Assembly (NCBI GenBank): GCA_965225625.1 | Contig: CBDDBH010000034.1 | Location: forward strand, 62,001 to 126,000 | Length of the DNA: 64,000 nucleotides | From: CBDDBH01 sp965225625 | Lineage (GTDB): Bacteria; Pseudomonadota; Gammaproteobacteria; JADZEE01 | Direction of reading: 5' to 3' | In this document: positions 17,001 to 25,881 of the stretch, one piece after another | Position numbering within the stretch: the stretch's first letter is position 1 | How the letters are laid out: every line of letters starts with the position of its first letter | Translations under genes and position numbers: made by a program | Notes under the pieces: generated by a model | Told to the model about the DNA's origin: nothing | What the model saw: the letters and a program-made list of their open reading frames with translations, nothing else | The model's database searches: none

Positions 17001-19783
17001 ACGTGATCCTTGAGAAACGGGTGCGTTTCGGGATCAATTTGGTTGATCCAAACGCCGTCGAGGTGTTTAACGCGGAATCCAAGCAGCGCATGATCGCGAG
17101 CTGTATCCAGCGGTTCCTCGGTTTTTCGAAATCGATACTCCGAGCGGCGCCAGGGATACGGGGGCAGCGTCTTGAGGCGCCCGGCGTGAGGAAATAGAGC
17201 CGCGCGGTCGACTTGTGCGCTTAGCAGATAAGTCCGGTCCACAGCTGCGAGTAGCGCCGCAGATTCATCAGGTGTGTCCCGCCTGAGGACAGCCACCGGC
17301 ATGCCGTTGCTGGATTGCTGGTTGAGGATCTCTCTCAGGTACGTTTGCAGTACGGGGTGCGGTCCGATTTCGATAAAGACCCCGAACTCATCATCGATTA
17401 ATGTCTGGACACCGCTTTGGAACAGCACGGGTGCGCGGATGTTTCGCCACCAGTAGCGGGTGTCGAGCGTTGTCCCGTCACTGCCCGCCCCGGTTACCGT
17501 AGAGACAAAATCGATGTTCGTGGACTGCGGGTGTAGAGTTCCCATCGTGGTTGCGAACTCAGTTTCCACTTCATCCATAGCGGTACTGTGGAATGCGTAG
17601 TCCAGATCGAGAATTCGACAATAAATGTCTTGCGACCCGAGCTGGACCGCAAGAGCTTCAATGGATTCCTGGCGACCAGCGAGCGTGATGGAATCCGGGC
17701 TGTTAATCGCCGCCAACTCCACCGCTGGATGGTCCGTGAGGATCTCCGTGACAGCGTCGGGCGAAACCCGCGCCGCGAGCATCTTGCCCCGGCCTTTAGT
17801 TTTACCCTGTGCCTTACTGCGGTAATAGACCAGTCCCACCGCTTGTTCCAGTGTCAAGCTACCCGCGATGTGGGCGGCGGCAATCTCGCCCACGCTGTGA
17901 CCAATAACTGCTTCCGGGGTGACGCCGTGTTGGCGCAACAAGGTAGTTAGTCCGACCTGCAAGGCGAAAAGTGTCGGCTGCGCAATTTCGGTGAACTCAA
18001 GCCTGGAATTGGCGGGATCAGACCGAAATTCTTCCTCTACCGACCAGCCTGCCAGCGGCACAAAGAACTCGTCAATTTGCGCAACACAGCGTTTAAATTT
18101 CGGAAGCTTTAGCAACCGCAGCCCCATTCCGGCCCACTGTGAGCCATTGCCCGAGAACACAAATGCGACGCGGTCTTGTCCCTCCACACGCTCGGCGGTG
18201 ATCAGGTTTTGTGTGGCCTCAGCATTGCTAAAGGCCTGTAATTGTTCAACCAGGGCCGCGCGAGAGGTTCCCCGTACTGTAAGGCCATAGCGCAGATTCT
18301 GGCGCCGGTTTGCGGCGGTGTATAGGACATCGTAGATGTCCTGCCCGTCGGCGTCGCTTTGCAGGAATTTTGCTATCTGGTCAGCCCGTGCTACCAGCGC
18401 ATCCTCAGAATTTGCCGAAAGAAATAGCGGTGGATAGCTTTCTCTCGGTGCGGTAGATGCGGCAAGGTTATCTGGTCGGTATTCGCCCAGAATTGTATGT
18501 GCGTTACTACCACCGAAACCAAAGGAGTTGACACCCATGATTAGTGGGTCGTTGGTTTCATCCAGCGGAATGAATTGGTCGACGACCTGCAGGTTCAGGC
18601 CATCGAAATCGATGTTGGGATTGGGCCGGTCGAAGTTAATGGACGCCGGGATGCCGCGATGCTTTAGCGACAAGATGACCTTTATGAGTCCGGCGATGCC
18701 CGAGGCGGGTTCTAGGTGTCCAATATTTGATTTTACTGAGCCGATCGGGATTGGAGATCCCCGATCGCGACGTTTACCGATGACGGAACCGATAGCGTCT
18801 GCTTCGATGGGATCGCCTACCGGGGTTCCCGTGCCGTGGGCTTCAATATATGCGACGCGTTCCGCGGGGATACTGGCGCTTTGGTATGCGCGTTCGAGCA
18901 GCATCTTTTGTGCGGCACCGTTTGGAATTGTCAGACCACTGTTATGGCCATCCGTGTTGACGGCGGTTTCAAGGATCAGGGCCTGGATCGGATCTCCGTC
19001 GGCGCGGGCTTGGGCGAGCGGCTTCAAATAGAGAACGGCGCCGCCTTCGGAGCGCACGTAGCCGTCGGCATAGGCGTCGAAGACTTTGCAAGTGCCAGTT
19101 TCTGAGAGCATCGAGGCTTTCGAAAAACCAATGAATGGAAATGGACTGAGCAGCAAGTGGACAGCACCAATTAATGCGCTCGATGATTCGGCGTTCCAAA
19201 TGCTGGTGCAGGCTTGATGTAGGGCCGCCAGAGAGGAAGAACAAGCGGTGTCGATCGCCATGCTTGGGCCGCGCAGGTCAAATATGTTTGAAATTCGATT
19301 TGCCGCGATGCTGAGAGTGTTCCCCGTCATGAAATAGCCATCGGCGACACTCGGGTCGTCGAACTGGCTGTTGGCATAGTCGGTCCCGGAAATGCCGATG
19401 TAGACGGAACAGTCTGAACCTGCGATTCGTTCCGGAATCTGGCCGCCGTACTCAAGGGCTTCCCAGGTCAGTTCCAACAGCAGGCGCTGCTGGGGATCCA
19501 TTTGGGTCGCCTCGCGAGGGGAGATCCCGAAGAACTCCGGATCGAACCCAAAGACGTTGTCGAGTTGCCCGGCCGTCCTGACATAGGTCTTGCCTGGCGC
19601 GTTGCGATCGGGGTGATAGTAGAAGTGCTGCGACCAGCGGTCGTCGGCAATCTCAGTGACCGCGTTCCCTTCGTTTAGTAACAGGCGCCAGAAGTCGTCC
19701 GGGGTCTGACACCCTCCAGGGAAGCGACAGGCGATCCCGACGACAGCAATCGGTTCTCGGATCATAGAGGGCGAATTTCCCAA
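14075..19783 (-). CDS. Type I polyketide synthase, 3' end removed by IS insertion
   Basis: A 1902-codon frame; real PKS sequence ends at about 14097, and the last ~8 residues are IS-encoded. Domain order: ketosynthase (Cys181 in DTACSSSL, His316 in EAHGTGT, His356 in NIGHLEP), acyltransferase (Ser630 in GHSVGEIAAAH, selectivity box YAFHS at 729-733), dehydratase (His927 in DHVVDGLSVFP). A methyltransferase-like region follows at ~1400-1560 whose SAM loop is degenerate (IAEFRGQTGS), then a structural KR-like segment, and the first ~70 residues of an enoylreductase (LGLECAGVITAVG). The remaining ER, KR and acyl-carrier domains are missing, so it cannot hold a growing chain in cis. Start is TTG at 19783; the ATG six codons later (MIREPIAVVGIACRFPGG) is just as likely. 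Confidence 0.9.
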   Translation of the reverse strand: MGNSPSMIREPIAVVGIACRFPGGCQTPDDFWRLLLNEGNAVTEIADDRWSQHFYYHPDRNAPGKTYVRTAGQLDNVFGFDPEFFGISPREATQMDPQQRLLLELTWEALEYGGQIPERIAGSDCSVYIGISGTDYANSQFDDPSVADGYFMTGNTLSIAANRISNIFDLRGPSMAIDTACSSSLAALHQACTSIWNAESSSALIGAVHLLLSPFPFIGFSKASMLSETGTCKVFDAYADGYVRSEGGAVLYLKPLAQARADGDPIQALILETAVNTDGHNSGLTIPNGAAQKMLLERAYQSASIPAERVAYIEAHGTGTPVGDPIEADAIGSVIGKRRDRGSPIPIGSVKSNIGHLEPASGIAGLIKVILSLKHRGIPASINFDRPNPNIDFDGLNLQVVDQFIPLDETNDPLIMGVNSFGFGGSNAHTILGEYRPDNLAASTAPRESYPPLFLSANSEDALVARADQIAKFLQSDADGQDIYDVLYTAANRRQNLRYGLTVRGTSRAALVEQLQAFSNAEATQNLITAERVEGQDRVAFVFSGNGSQWAGMGLRLLKLPKFKRCVAQIDEFFVPLAGWSVEEEFRSDPANSRLEFTEIAQPTLFALQVGLTTLLRQHGVTPEAVIGHSVGEIAAAHIAGSLTLEQAVGLVYYRSKAQGKTKGRGKMLAARVSPDAVTEILTDHPAVELAAINSPDSITLAGRQESIEALAVQLGSQDIYCRILDLDYAFHSTAMDEVETEFATTMGTLHPQSTNIDFVSTVTGAGSDGTTLDTRYWWRNIRAPVLFQSGVQTLIDDEFGVFIEIGPHPVLQTYLREILNQQSSNGMPVAVLRRDTPDESAALLAAVDRTYLLSAQVDRAALFPHAGRLKTLPPYPWRRSEYRFRKTEEPLDTARDHALLGFRVKHLDGVWINQIDPETHPFLKDHVVDGLSVFPAAAFAEIGLAASARLFGRHYHEIAGLEIRRPLVFELGVTKETQVDVSPEDFSFTVRSRSRLSGEAWLLNAVGRLVHGAQEMKPTALAPELLLPPSGNQLSIEGAEVYRIAAALGLQYGPSFQRITQVWVGDQTVSAHLQPLPGDEQSEYELDPAIIDAAFHSLLPASRQQPQDIENTSPFLPLSIGGIRKYSGCNRVQNCRCTVHSRSARGIDASFVLGDDAGHIVAEISHCVFRELPRRSANPTPTYYSYRQVPKNHIDASAISPLPSLEKFSGSSDHPIPAGPMLSEDHILGEQVLPLYDALASALAERTLKQIGAHLGGFTIDSLLSESGIHEKHRRFVTFLMNVLEEDSKAHCEDGVWHLISDSEDDDAVAIWRSILADHPRYLLDMLLTARRGFKLLPLLVDNGDVEELAVAEGGVDNPHRAQLDTVLNVIRQINKTWPKNRRRLRIAEFRGQTGSNFSPQILALLHRDYCDYELIVSDQGVKLEYEQRLRNFANAKVTWADSEHAYSTESEYRNGEFDLVISNEWLHQCPDILKSLAQVTQILATGGMMLLVERRPDRLADINRGIDPDWWSRSLDEDRPASRLMDPDEWLIALEKAGFSKSRLLPGAVTDERHAVVASTWSAASKQTAKESSDHRQTWLLLSDASHASLSVAELLKEDMISRGDRALLIKDGSSVSSQGIDEITLNTSRPGDFDYLLEHLHKHNIESTNLVFLLGLELAEHPTTFQSTDTQSRRCMALAHLLRAFEQSSPESRPRFWVVTSGATGHHDVMADSACKPTQATLWGFGRVVRNEFPLFDFRMVDLQTKQSTHTIARFIMDELLNPDDEDEIILHDEVRSVLRLDRSSTLVGDLGNSSNAEGSDTFYRLDFDPPANLDRLEWKLSTRCAPGKDEVEIEAKAAGLNFRDVMYASGLLPEEMLQGGLAGATLGLECAGVITAVGATVTELQVGDEAVNVKQVVA

Positions 19784-20928
19784 TTTTTAGTCGGCATTGT
19801 TAAAGGATATGCTACGACATGACAAAACCCAAATATAGTCAGTTAGTTAGATTGCAGATATTTGCTATTTTGGCGGTGCCTACATAGCGGCCCGACCTAG
19901 TCTCCGACGGTTGGTCTAATCTTGAGGACATGACTAAATGTTGTGTCCGTTCCTGAATCGCTCTAGTTTTTTCGGAGACCTTTTTAGTTGAGTCAGGCCG
20001 CCATGCTCGACTTGTTCGTATGCCCATAATGGGCTGCTTCTTTCTCCGCCGATGGGATGCCCCCGATCGGTCCGAGTAGCCCGCGGTGATTGACCCAAAA
20101 TCCTCAAACCTTTCGAACCGCTGATGGGCTGAGCCTTGCGTGTTTGCTGGCAATGTAATCCCAGTTTTCTGTTTCACCTACTTCTAATGGACCGTGGCCA
20201 GTTCCCCTGGAATCACTGCCTAATGACTCGCTATATATTTCCAAAGGACAAGGCGGTTGAGAAGTAATACGCCGTTTCGTCGGCTTCTAACGCGCGCAGT
20301 ACACCTTCTGAAGTATTCTCTTCAAATTCGAACTCAAAGCAGGTCGATGTAAGCTCCATTCGGTGTTCAAGCTACATACCGGTCTGGATATTATCGGATT
20401 AGCGAAAAGATCCCACATTCATGGAGACCAAAATAAGCTTGCATCGGGTTTTCAGCTTGAGCAGTCGAGATGAAGAGTTACTACAAAATAACAGCTAATA
20501 CACTTATAAATTGGAAGATTCCTTCATCTGTTTGAGGTTTGCCCGACCAGTTCAAAGACGTGTGTGGCCGCAATCTTGACGGAATCGAAAAAAGCACGAT
20601 TAATGCAACAAAGTCGGTGTTTCTGCCGGATTGAACTGCTTTTAAACGACCCTGATTGGAATCGGAATTCATTGGCACATTTGGTTATAATTGCGACCGG
20701 CATCTAAACCGATTCGCGGACAGCTACACTTTCTGTTTCGACCACTGGCCCAAATCCTGGTTCGTTTGCTGCGCGATTGTCGCGCACGGTCGACCTTCTT
20801 CTCCCGCGGGCTCCGCTCGGATCCAGAAGGGCGATTCTCGAATTGGTGATCGCGCAAGATTAGTGAAATCTTTAGCGTTGACGTCGTGCGCTTGGGTAAA
20901 ACCTAGGAACTCGGCACAGATTCGAATG
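19784..20928. other. Unassigned intergenic region upstream of the PKS
   Basis: About 1.1 kb with short frames only and a lower GC content than its neighbours. It should include the PKS promoter. A CAGTTAG word at 19840-19846 recurs as a dyad at 50249-50297. I recognise no gene. Confidence 0.4.
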
Positions 20929-21075
20929 GCATCGAGGATTCGATCGAACCGGATGACCACAAAGACGGTATGCCTGATGCGTTCGAAATTTCGCGCAAAC
21001 TCGATCTGTTGGTCTCGGCGGACGCTGGCCAAGACAAAATTAGCGACGGATCATTAACCTCGAAGAATTTCTAGG
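20929..21075 (+). pseudogene. Remnant of a thrombospondin type-3 repeat protein tail
   Basis: The + strand reads DSNGIEDSIEPDD, then HKDGMPDAFEIS and a stop some 25 codons later. This parallels DSDGLENSVDPDD and NDGMPDTFEIT at the C-terminus of the large di-heme protein at 50416-52911. No start or upstream domains are present, and later repeats have decayed. It appears to be the last piece of a duplicated or related TSP3-repeat gene. Confidence 0.65.
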
Positions 21076-21175
21076 GGTACCAACCCGTCTGTATTATGAA
21101 TAAGCTGCGATTGTGCCGCTACCGCAAATGCTCGAAGAGTAGAGCAATGCAGACAATTAAAGGAAAAGAACTGCA

Positions 21176-23389
21176 GTGGCGGGGCGGATGACTAGGCTAC
21201 CTCTCGACCGGATTCGGTCGCAAGAATCAAGCAACCAGCATGCAAGTTTTGGCGAGCCCGTATCCAGTATGAGCGTATTCAACCACTTTGACCAAGCATA
21301 TCAGGTCGAGACTTCGCAAGAACTTATGCTTCAATCATTGATTATGCCGAAATCGCAGGTCCAGCAAAGCTTCTCCCGCTGGCTAGCCGGAGTCAACTTT
21401 GAGGCCATGGATCACGCGACGTTGCGGCTGGTTCCGGCGCTTTTCCAGAAGTTTCGTGACGACATTGGTGACGATGTCCATCGTGGGCGGATGAAGGGTG
21501 TCTATCGCTATTTTCATCTCAGGAACAGCCTTCTTTTTTTGGCGGGTCACCGCGCCATAGAAAGGCTGCTTGATGTGGGTATCGATCTCCTCCTTTTCAA
21601 AGGTGCTGCGATCGCGCTCAAATATCATATGAATAACGCCACTCGGCCGATGATGGACATGGACGTGTTGGTGCGCCGCGAAAGCGTCCAGCAAGCTGAG
21701 GAAATATTGAACCAATGCGGTTATCGGTATTGTTATCCGACGGAAAAAAAGAGCAGGGACGTTCATTCACACGATTACATCACCAAGAATTATAGTGGTT
21801 TTGACTTACACTGGTATTCGCTGCTCGAGTCGCCTAAGGCAGGCATAGACACCGGCATTTGGGCACGCGCTGAGAATTTCGACTGGGGCGGACTCGCATT
21901 GAAGGTCATGGCACCCGAAGATCTTTTGTTTACGAGCATCGTGAACGGTGTTCGAGAGTATCGGATACGTCCCCATTGGATTCACGATGTCGCCATCATC
22001 CTTGGTTCCGAACCCGTGATACGTTGGAAAACAATATGGGAAGAGGCCAGAAACCGAAATTTGCGCAAACAAGTATTCGATGCGCTAAATCTCGTTCGAG
22101 GAATTTCGACCGAATTAGTACCCGATTCCATACTTCACGACTTCGTCAATAATGACCGCGAATTTTGCTCAGATCTTCTTGGGTCCGCTATCGCGGAAGG
22201 ACGAACTTATGGCTTGAACTGGACCAAAAAACATGAGATTGAGCATATTCTTTCAGCCGTAGATACGGGCTCGCCTCCTTTTACCCTTAGTAGTACAAAC
22301 CTAGTTGTCTCCAAAATGCCCGGCGCACGGGGCCATATCCGCTACTTTTTGGACGAAAACAACGCAATCAATGGACTTTATCTGAAATGGCGGCATCTAC
22401 CGCTACTTGCGGAACTGTTCGAAGTTAGTGATCAGCGGATGCTGGACGAGCTTGTATGGCATTGTCCGAAGCAGGGAGAGGGGCATCTGGTAATTCCAGT
22501 AGGGCTATTGGCAACGAAGTTGAAACCAACTTTGGAAATCTACGGTGCGCGCGTTGTCATAGTCGACGGGCCTCTCGATCTTGTCTTAACGCCTGGGCAG
22601 GTCGCGGAAATTACTGTCGAAGTGGAGAATAACACGGCCTGTTGTTGGGCTGTCTGCGGTGGCTCGATGTCCCTATTCGGGCTCTCATATCATTTGCTTT
22701 CCGACGACTGCAAGTTGTTGAAATGGGATCGGCCGCGACGCTATCTTTCGATTCCGAGGAAGGGCTACCTGGCATTTATTGAGCCGTCGCAGATTCTGAG
22801 ATTCAAGTTGAAGATTGCTGCACCAAACGAGCTGGGCCGCTACATCTGCCAACTTGACCTCGTTCATGAACACATCCGATGGTTTTCAGCAGAGGGGTGT
22901 CAATTTCCACGTATCGGTCTTGAAGTCGTCGCCAACGAAATGGCCGGCTATTACGCCATTAGCGGACCACACATAATTCACGAGACCAATGATAATGAGA
23001 CGATCTTTATCGACACCGACTATGACGCCTACTTTACAACGGAAGGACTTGCGACATTTATATGGACCGCGGTTGCGCAGGGATACAGTGTGCGGCGGAT
23101 AATCGCCGCGGTCGCTGATCTGTCGATATTTCCAGCTGAAGAGAAAGTCGTTGAGCAGTTCATTGCCAAATTGGAATCCGAAGGGCTGATTAAACGTACC
23201 GAAACGCTCGAAAACGAGCCTGCCGACGAGCTAGTTGCACCCGGGTCAATGAACGTACTGCCGCCAGTTCTAACGCGGCATCCGAAGGCAAGCGAATTGT
23301 CCAGGTTACATCCGGTATTAGGAGTTAATGAGCGGATGGGATGGCCGCATCAGACCAGGACAAACGGTTCGGTTGAAGGGGTAGAGTGA
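21176..23389 (+). CDS. Nucleotidyltransferase fused to beta-sandwich and PqqD-like domains
   Basis: A 737-residue protein. Residues ~120-330 match the NTP_transf_5 group of uncharacterised nucleotidyltransferases: LLFKGAAIALKYH, then RPMMDMDVLV, whose two aspartates are the expected metal ligands. Residues ~430-590 form a beta-rich domain (VEVENNTACCWAV..., RYLSIPRKGYL...) of the kind attached to glycan-handling proteins. Residues ~610-690 are PqqD-like (YDAYFTTEGLATFIWTAVAQGYSVRRIIAAV...FIAKLESEGLIKR). PqqD-like domains bind RiPP leader peptides, and NTP_transf_5 proteins occur in some lasso-type clusters, so this may nucleotidylate a peptide, but that is inference. Start is a GTG with AAGGA about 11 bases upstream; ATGs follow at codons 5 and 32. 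A decayed relative lies at 37598-37823. Confidence 0.8.
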   Translation: MAGRMTRLPLDRIRSQESSNQHASFGEPVSSMSVFNHFDQAYQVETSQELMLQSLIMPKSQVQQSFSRWLAGVNFEAMDHATLRLVPALFQKFRDDIGDDVHRGRMKGVYRYFHLRNSLLFLAGHRAIERLLDVGIDLLLFKGAAIALKYHMNNATRPMMDMDVLVRRESVQQAEEILNQCGYRYCYPTEKKSRDVHSHDYITKNYSGFDLHWYSLLESPKAGIDTGIWARAENFDWGGLALKVMAPEDLLFTSIVNGVREYRIRPHWIHDVAIILGSEPVIRWKTIWEEARNRNLRKQVFDALNLVRGISTELVPDSILHDFVNNDREFCSDLLGSAIAEGRTYGLNWTKKHEIEHILSAVDTGSPPFTLSSTNLVVSKMPGARGHIRYFLDENNAINGLYLKWRHLPLLAELFEVSDQRMLDELVWHCPKQGEGHLVIPVGLLATKLKPTLEIYGARVVIVDGPLDLVLTPGQVAEITVEVENNTACCWAVCGGSMSLFGLSYHLLSDDCKLLKWDRPRRYLSIPRKGYLAFIEPSQILRFKLKIAAPNELGRYICQLDLVHEHIRWFSAEGCQFPRIGLEVVANEMAGYYAISGPHIIHETNDNETIFIDTDYDAYFTTEGLATFIWTAVAQGYSVRRIIAAVADLSIFPAEEKVVEQFIAKLESEGLIKRTETLENEPADELVAPGSMNVLPPVLTRHPKASELSRLHPVLGVNERMGWPHQTRTNGSVEGVE

Positions 23390-23503
23390 ACGGGTTAGGT
23401 AAATCCATGGTGGCGTTATAGCGCAGACCAAGACGAGGAAGTGCGTGGGGTAGCCGCCGTGTTTGCCGGGCGCCTTTAGTAGCGCCTACAAGCATCTAAA
23501 TTC

Positions 23504-23740
23504 TTGGTAAACCGATCGTCAGCCCTAAAAACCTGCGACGCGAAAATAATTGATGGGGGTGAAAGATTGGTCGCGGTACTAGCCGGGTTCGTATGGAATG
23601 CGCGGGAAATTCGACATATTTTGTCGGAATATGCGCCCGATTGGCCGCCGGCTGAAACCGTTTTCGCAGTACTCAGTCAGATGCAGGAAAAGAAATTGGT
23701 AAACTTCGATCTCAATGCTACAGGCCCGCGGGTGCTGTAA
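23504..23740 (+). CDS. Small PqqD-like/wHTH domain protein, possibly decayed
   Basis: A 78-residue frame. Its second half (NAREIRHILSEYAPDWPPAETVFAVLSQMQEKKLVNF) has the helix-helix-'L..M...KLV' pattern of PqqD-like winged helices or of the C-terminal domain of some RiPP-maturation enzymes. The N-terminus looks artificial. The same frame continues after the TAA for another ~65 codons without a further stop (DYLARIAEVATCRGIRELS...), so this may be part of a longer gene broken by one nonsense codon. No function is assigned. Confidence 0.4.
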   Translation: MVNRSSALKTCDAKIIDGGERLVAVLAGFVWNAREIRHILSEYAPDWPPAETVFAVLSQMQEKKLVNFDLNATGPRVL

Positions 23741-24452
23741 GACTATCTCGCCCGTATTGCGGAGGTGGCGACATGCCGTGGCATTCGCGAGCTGTCTGCA
23801 ATCGGGGCCTCAGTTGTGGTAGAGCGGGATGTGCGCACCTTTCGTCGCCAAATCGAGACGCACCCAATGTTGAAACCGTTTATCCATCTGACGCCCGCCG
23901 CAACCGAGAAAGCGCAGATGCAACCGAAGACGTAAGAGACATGGACGACTGTAGTGACTTGGTTTTCACCACGAACAACGAGGCCACGCAGATATCGCGC
24001 CACGAAGACATCGTGGACTGGAACATACGTGATGTAGGCCAGCCCGCTCGCCTCATCCGCGTGAAACCAGGCGGACATGAATACCGACCGTAGATAGGTG
24101 CAGCGGCCGTTAAGAAGGCTATACAGGATCGTCGCGGCGCGTCCAACGTTTGGTTGATTACTACAAACTTCCTGTTCGTTAGCAGGGTTTCTAATTCTTA
24201 TAGCCTTGATAGTTCGTACCCTGCACCAAGGAAAGCGGAACGAACAATTCGTCAAACTGCTCGATTCTACGGTGGAATTAGGCGACACGGAGTAATGGTT
24301 GGCCCACACTGCAGAGCATTGAGAGCCATCATCGGAGTACATTAAGGAAATGTTTCCGCCGAGTGTGTATTACGTCGCCGTGTATTTGACCAAAGTCACG
24401 TACGAGCGGTTGCTGTGCGGCAACAGAATCTCTACCGTGGGGCTGGAACGCG
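23741..24452. other. Intergenic or decayed coding region
   Basis: About 700 bases between the PqqD-like fragment and the kinase-like gene. The first ~195 bases continue the upstream frame after its stop. A 199-codon frame on the other strand has no recognisable features. I see no RNA gene or IS. Confidence 0.4.
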
Positions 24453-25445
24453 ATGGGTAATGTGCCACGAATCCGCAACTCAGTCTTCAACGCGCAATGG
24501 CTCGAGGAGCACATCGAGAGCAGGTGGCGGTGCAAAGGCGTGGAATGTAAGTATTGGAGCCGGGCCGTGAACGACACCTACCTGGTTACCAGTAGTCGCC
24601 GCCGCGCGTACCTCCGAGTTTCGCGCCTGAACTGGAGAACCCCCGTGGAGTTGCAGGCAGAGGTCGAACTGCTACGCTATCTGTTGCGACATGGTGTGCG
24701 GGTGGCGCGTCCCCTGCCAAAGCGGGACGGGTCGTTCCTCGATCGATTCGACACGCCCGAGGGCAGACGCTTCGGAATATTGTTCTCGGATGCGGGCCCG
24801 GCGCCGGCAACGGATGCTCGCTCCCGCTGGGAATTCGGTCGCCTGGTCGCCGAGGTTCACCAGATCGCGGACGGGCGCCGCGAACGGTTTCGCAGATTCG
24901 ATCTGGACCTGGATCACCTCGTGCGCAATCCGCTCCAATCCATCGACCCCTTCCTCTCGAACCTAGGCCGCCATCGAACTCATCTGCGGCGGGTGGCGGA
25001 GGATCTGGCCGATGCGGTCGCCTTGCTGCTGCCCACCTCAGCGCCGGAATACGGAATGTGCCACGGAGATCTGCACTCTGCGAACGTGCACCGGGACGGC
25101 GACGGCCGGTCGACCCTCTTCGATTTCGACGGCTGTGGATACGGGTGGCGCGCCTATGACCTTGCCGTGTTCCTGTGGTCGAGTGGTTGGGGGTTTGACC
25201 GGGGCGGCAAAACACGACGTACGAGGCGATGGAACGAGTTTCTAGACGGCTACCATTCCGTCCGCAGCCTTACCGACGCGGAGCTTGAAGCAGTAAAGCT
25301 GTTTGTGCCGATCCGACACATCTGGCTGATGGGGCTGCATGCAGAGCTGCAGCCTGAACTCGGCAAAAGGACTCTGAGTGAAAAATTCTTTCGCACTCAT
25401 GTGGGACTCATCAAACAATGGCTGGAGCACTACCAGCCGTTGTAA
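24453..25445 (+). CDS. Aminoglycoside phosphotransferase/homoserine kinase II-like kinase
   Basis: A 330-residue APH-fold small-molecule kinase. The catalytic loop is HGDLHSAN (residues 204-211: Asp206 as base, Asn211 as metal ligand) and the magnesium motif is LFDFDGCGYG (222-231). Length and the C-terminal WLMGLHAELQPELG resemble homoserine kinase type II/SrkA-like proteins. The substrate is unknown: the protein could phosphorylate a sugar, an amino alcohol or a peptide hydroxyl. Neighbours are an NTase-PqqD fusion upstream and SDR/glycosyltransferase genes downstream, pointing to tailoring or activation rather than antibiotic resistance. Start is the ATG at 24453. Confidence 0.82.
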   Translation: MGNVPRIRNSVFNAQWLEEHIESRWRCKGVECKYWSRAVNDTYLVTSSRRRAYLRVSRLNWRTPVELQAEVELLRYLLRHGVRVARPLPKRDGSFLDRFDTPEGRRFGILFSDAGPAPATDARSRWEFGRLVAEVHQIADGRRERFRRFDLDLDHLVRNPLQSIDPFLSNLGRHRTHLRRVAEDLADAVALLLPTSAPEYGMCHGDLHSANVHRDGDGRSTLFDFDGCGYGWRAYDLAVFLWSSGWGFDRGGKTRRTRRWNEFLDGYHSVRSLTDAELEAVKLFVPIRHIWLMGLHAELQPELGKRTLSEKFFRTHVGLIKQWLEHYQPL

Positions 25446-25881
25446 ACGACGTTTGACGGCAATCGGGAGCCCGCCAGTGCGGTCCGCTTGAATCACCGCG
25501 TGTTATGGAACCAGTATGGCGAAGGATAGATGGGCTTCTAACCCATGGCGCCATGATTGCATCGCTATGTCGAAAGTAGGACTGATGCAAGATGTCCATC
25601 ATTCCGGCGTTGGTTGTACTGCACTTTATGGTCCGAACCGTTGCTAGGCAAGGATATAACAGGTAGCGCCGCTGTATTTCAACTTGGTTGATTGGTAAGG
25701 CGCCGATTTGCCATTATCCACTACAGGATTCGGTACAGGCGCCCTGTATGGTATACAGAACACCAAGCTTCCGTGCGATTGTGAACGGCTGTTCGATGCA
25801 ATCGACGTGGAGAAAGGACTGAAGAATGCTCGATACAGCGACCATACCGGTAATAAAATTCGAGTACAAGGGTACGGAATA
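25446..25881. other. Intergenic region before SDR gene
   Basis: About 435 bases. The downstream SDR frame is open through the second half, but that part shows no homology and precedes the NAD-binding motif by a full domain length, so I treat it as untranslated leader. No other feature is seen. Confidence 0.4.

Noticed and set aside
20231..20359. 42-codon minus-strand ORF (MELTSTCFEFEFEENTSEG...) as a small peptide gene
   Set aside because: No ribosome-binding site or homology; acidic composition alone is not enough.
23743..24342. 199-codon minus-strand ORF
   Set aside because: No family features and atypical composition; treated as chance.
25708..25881. N-terminal extension of the SDR epimerase
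   Set aside because: The 58 extra residues are not family-like and push the NAD loop away from the N-terminus.
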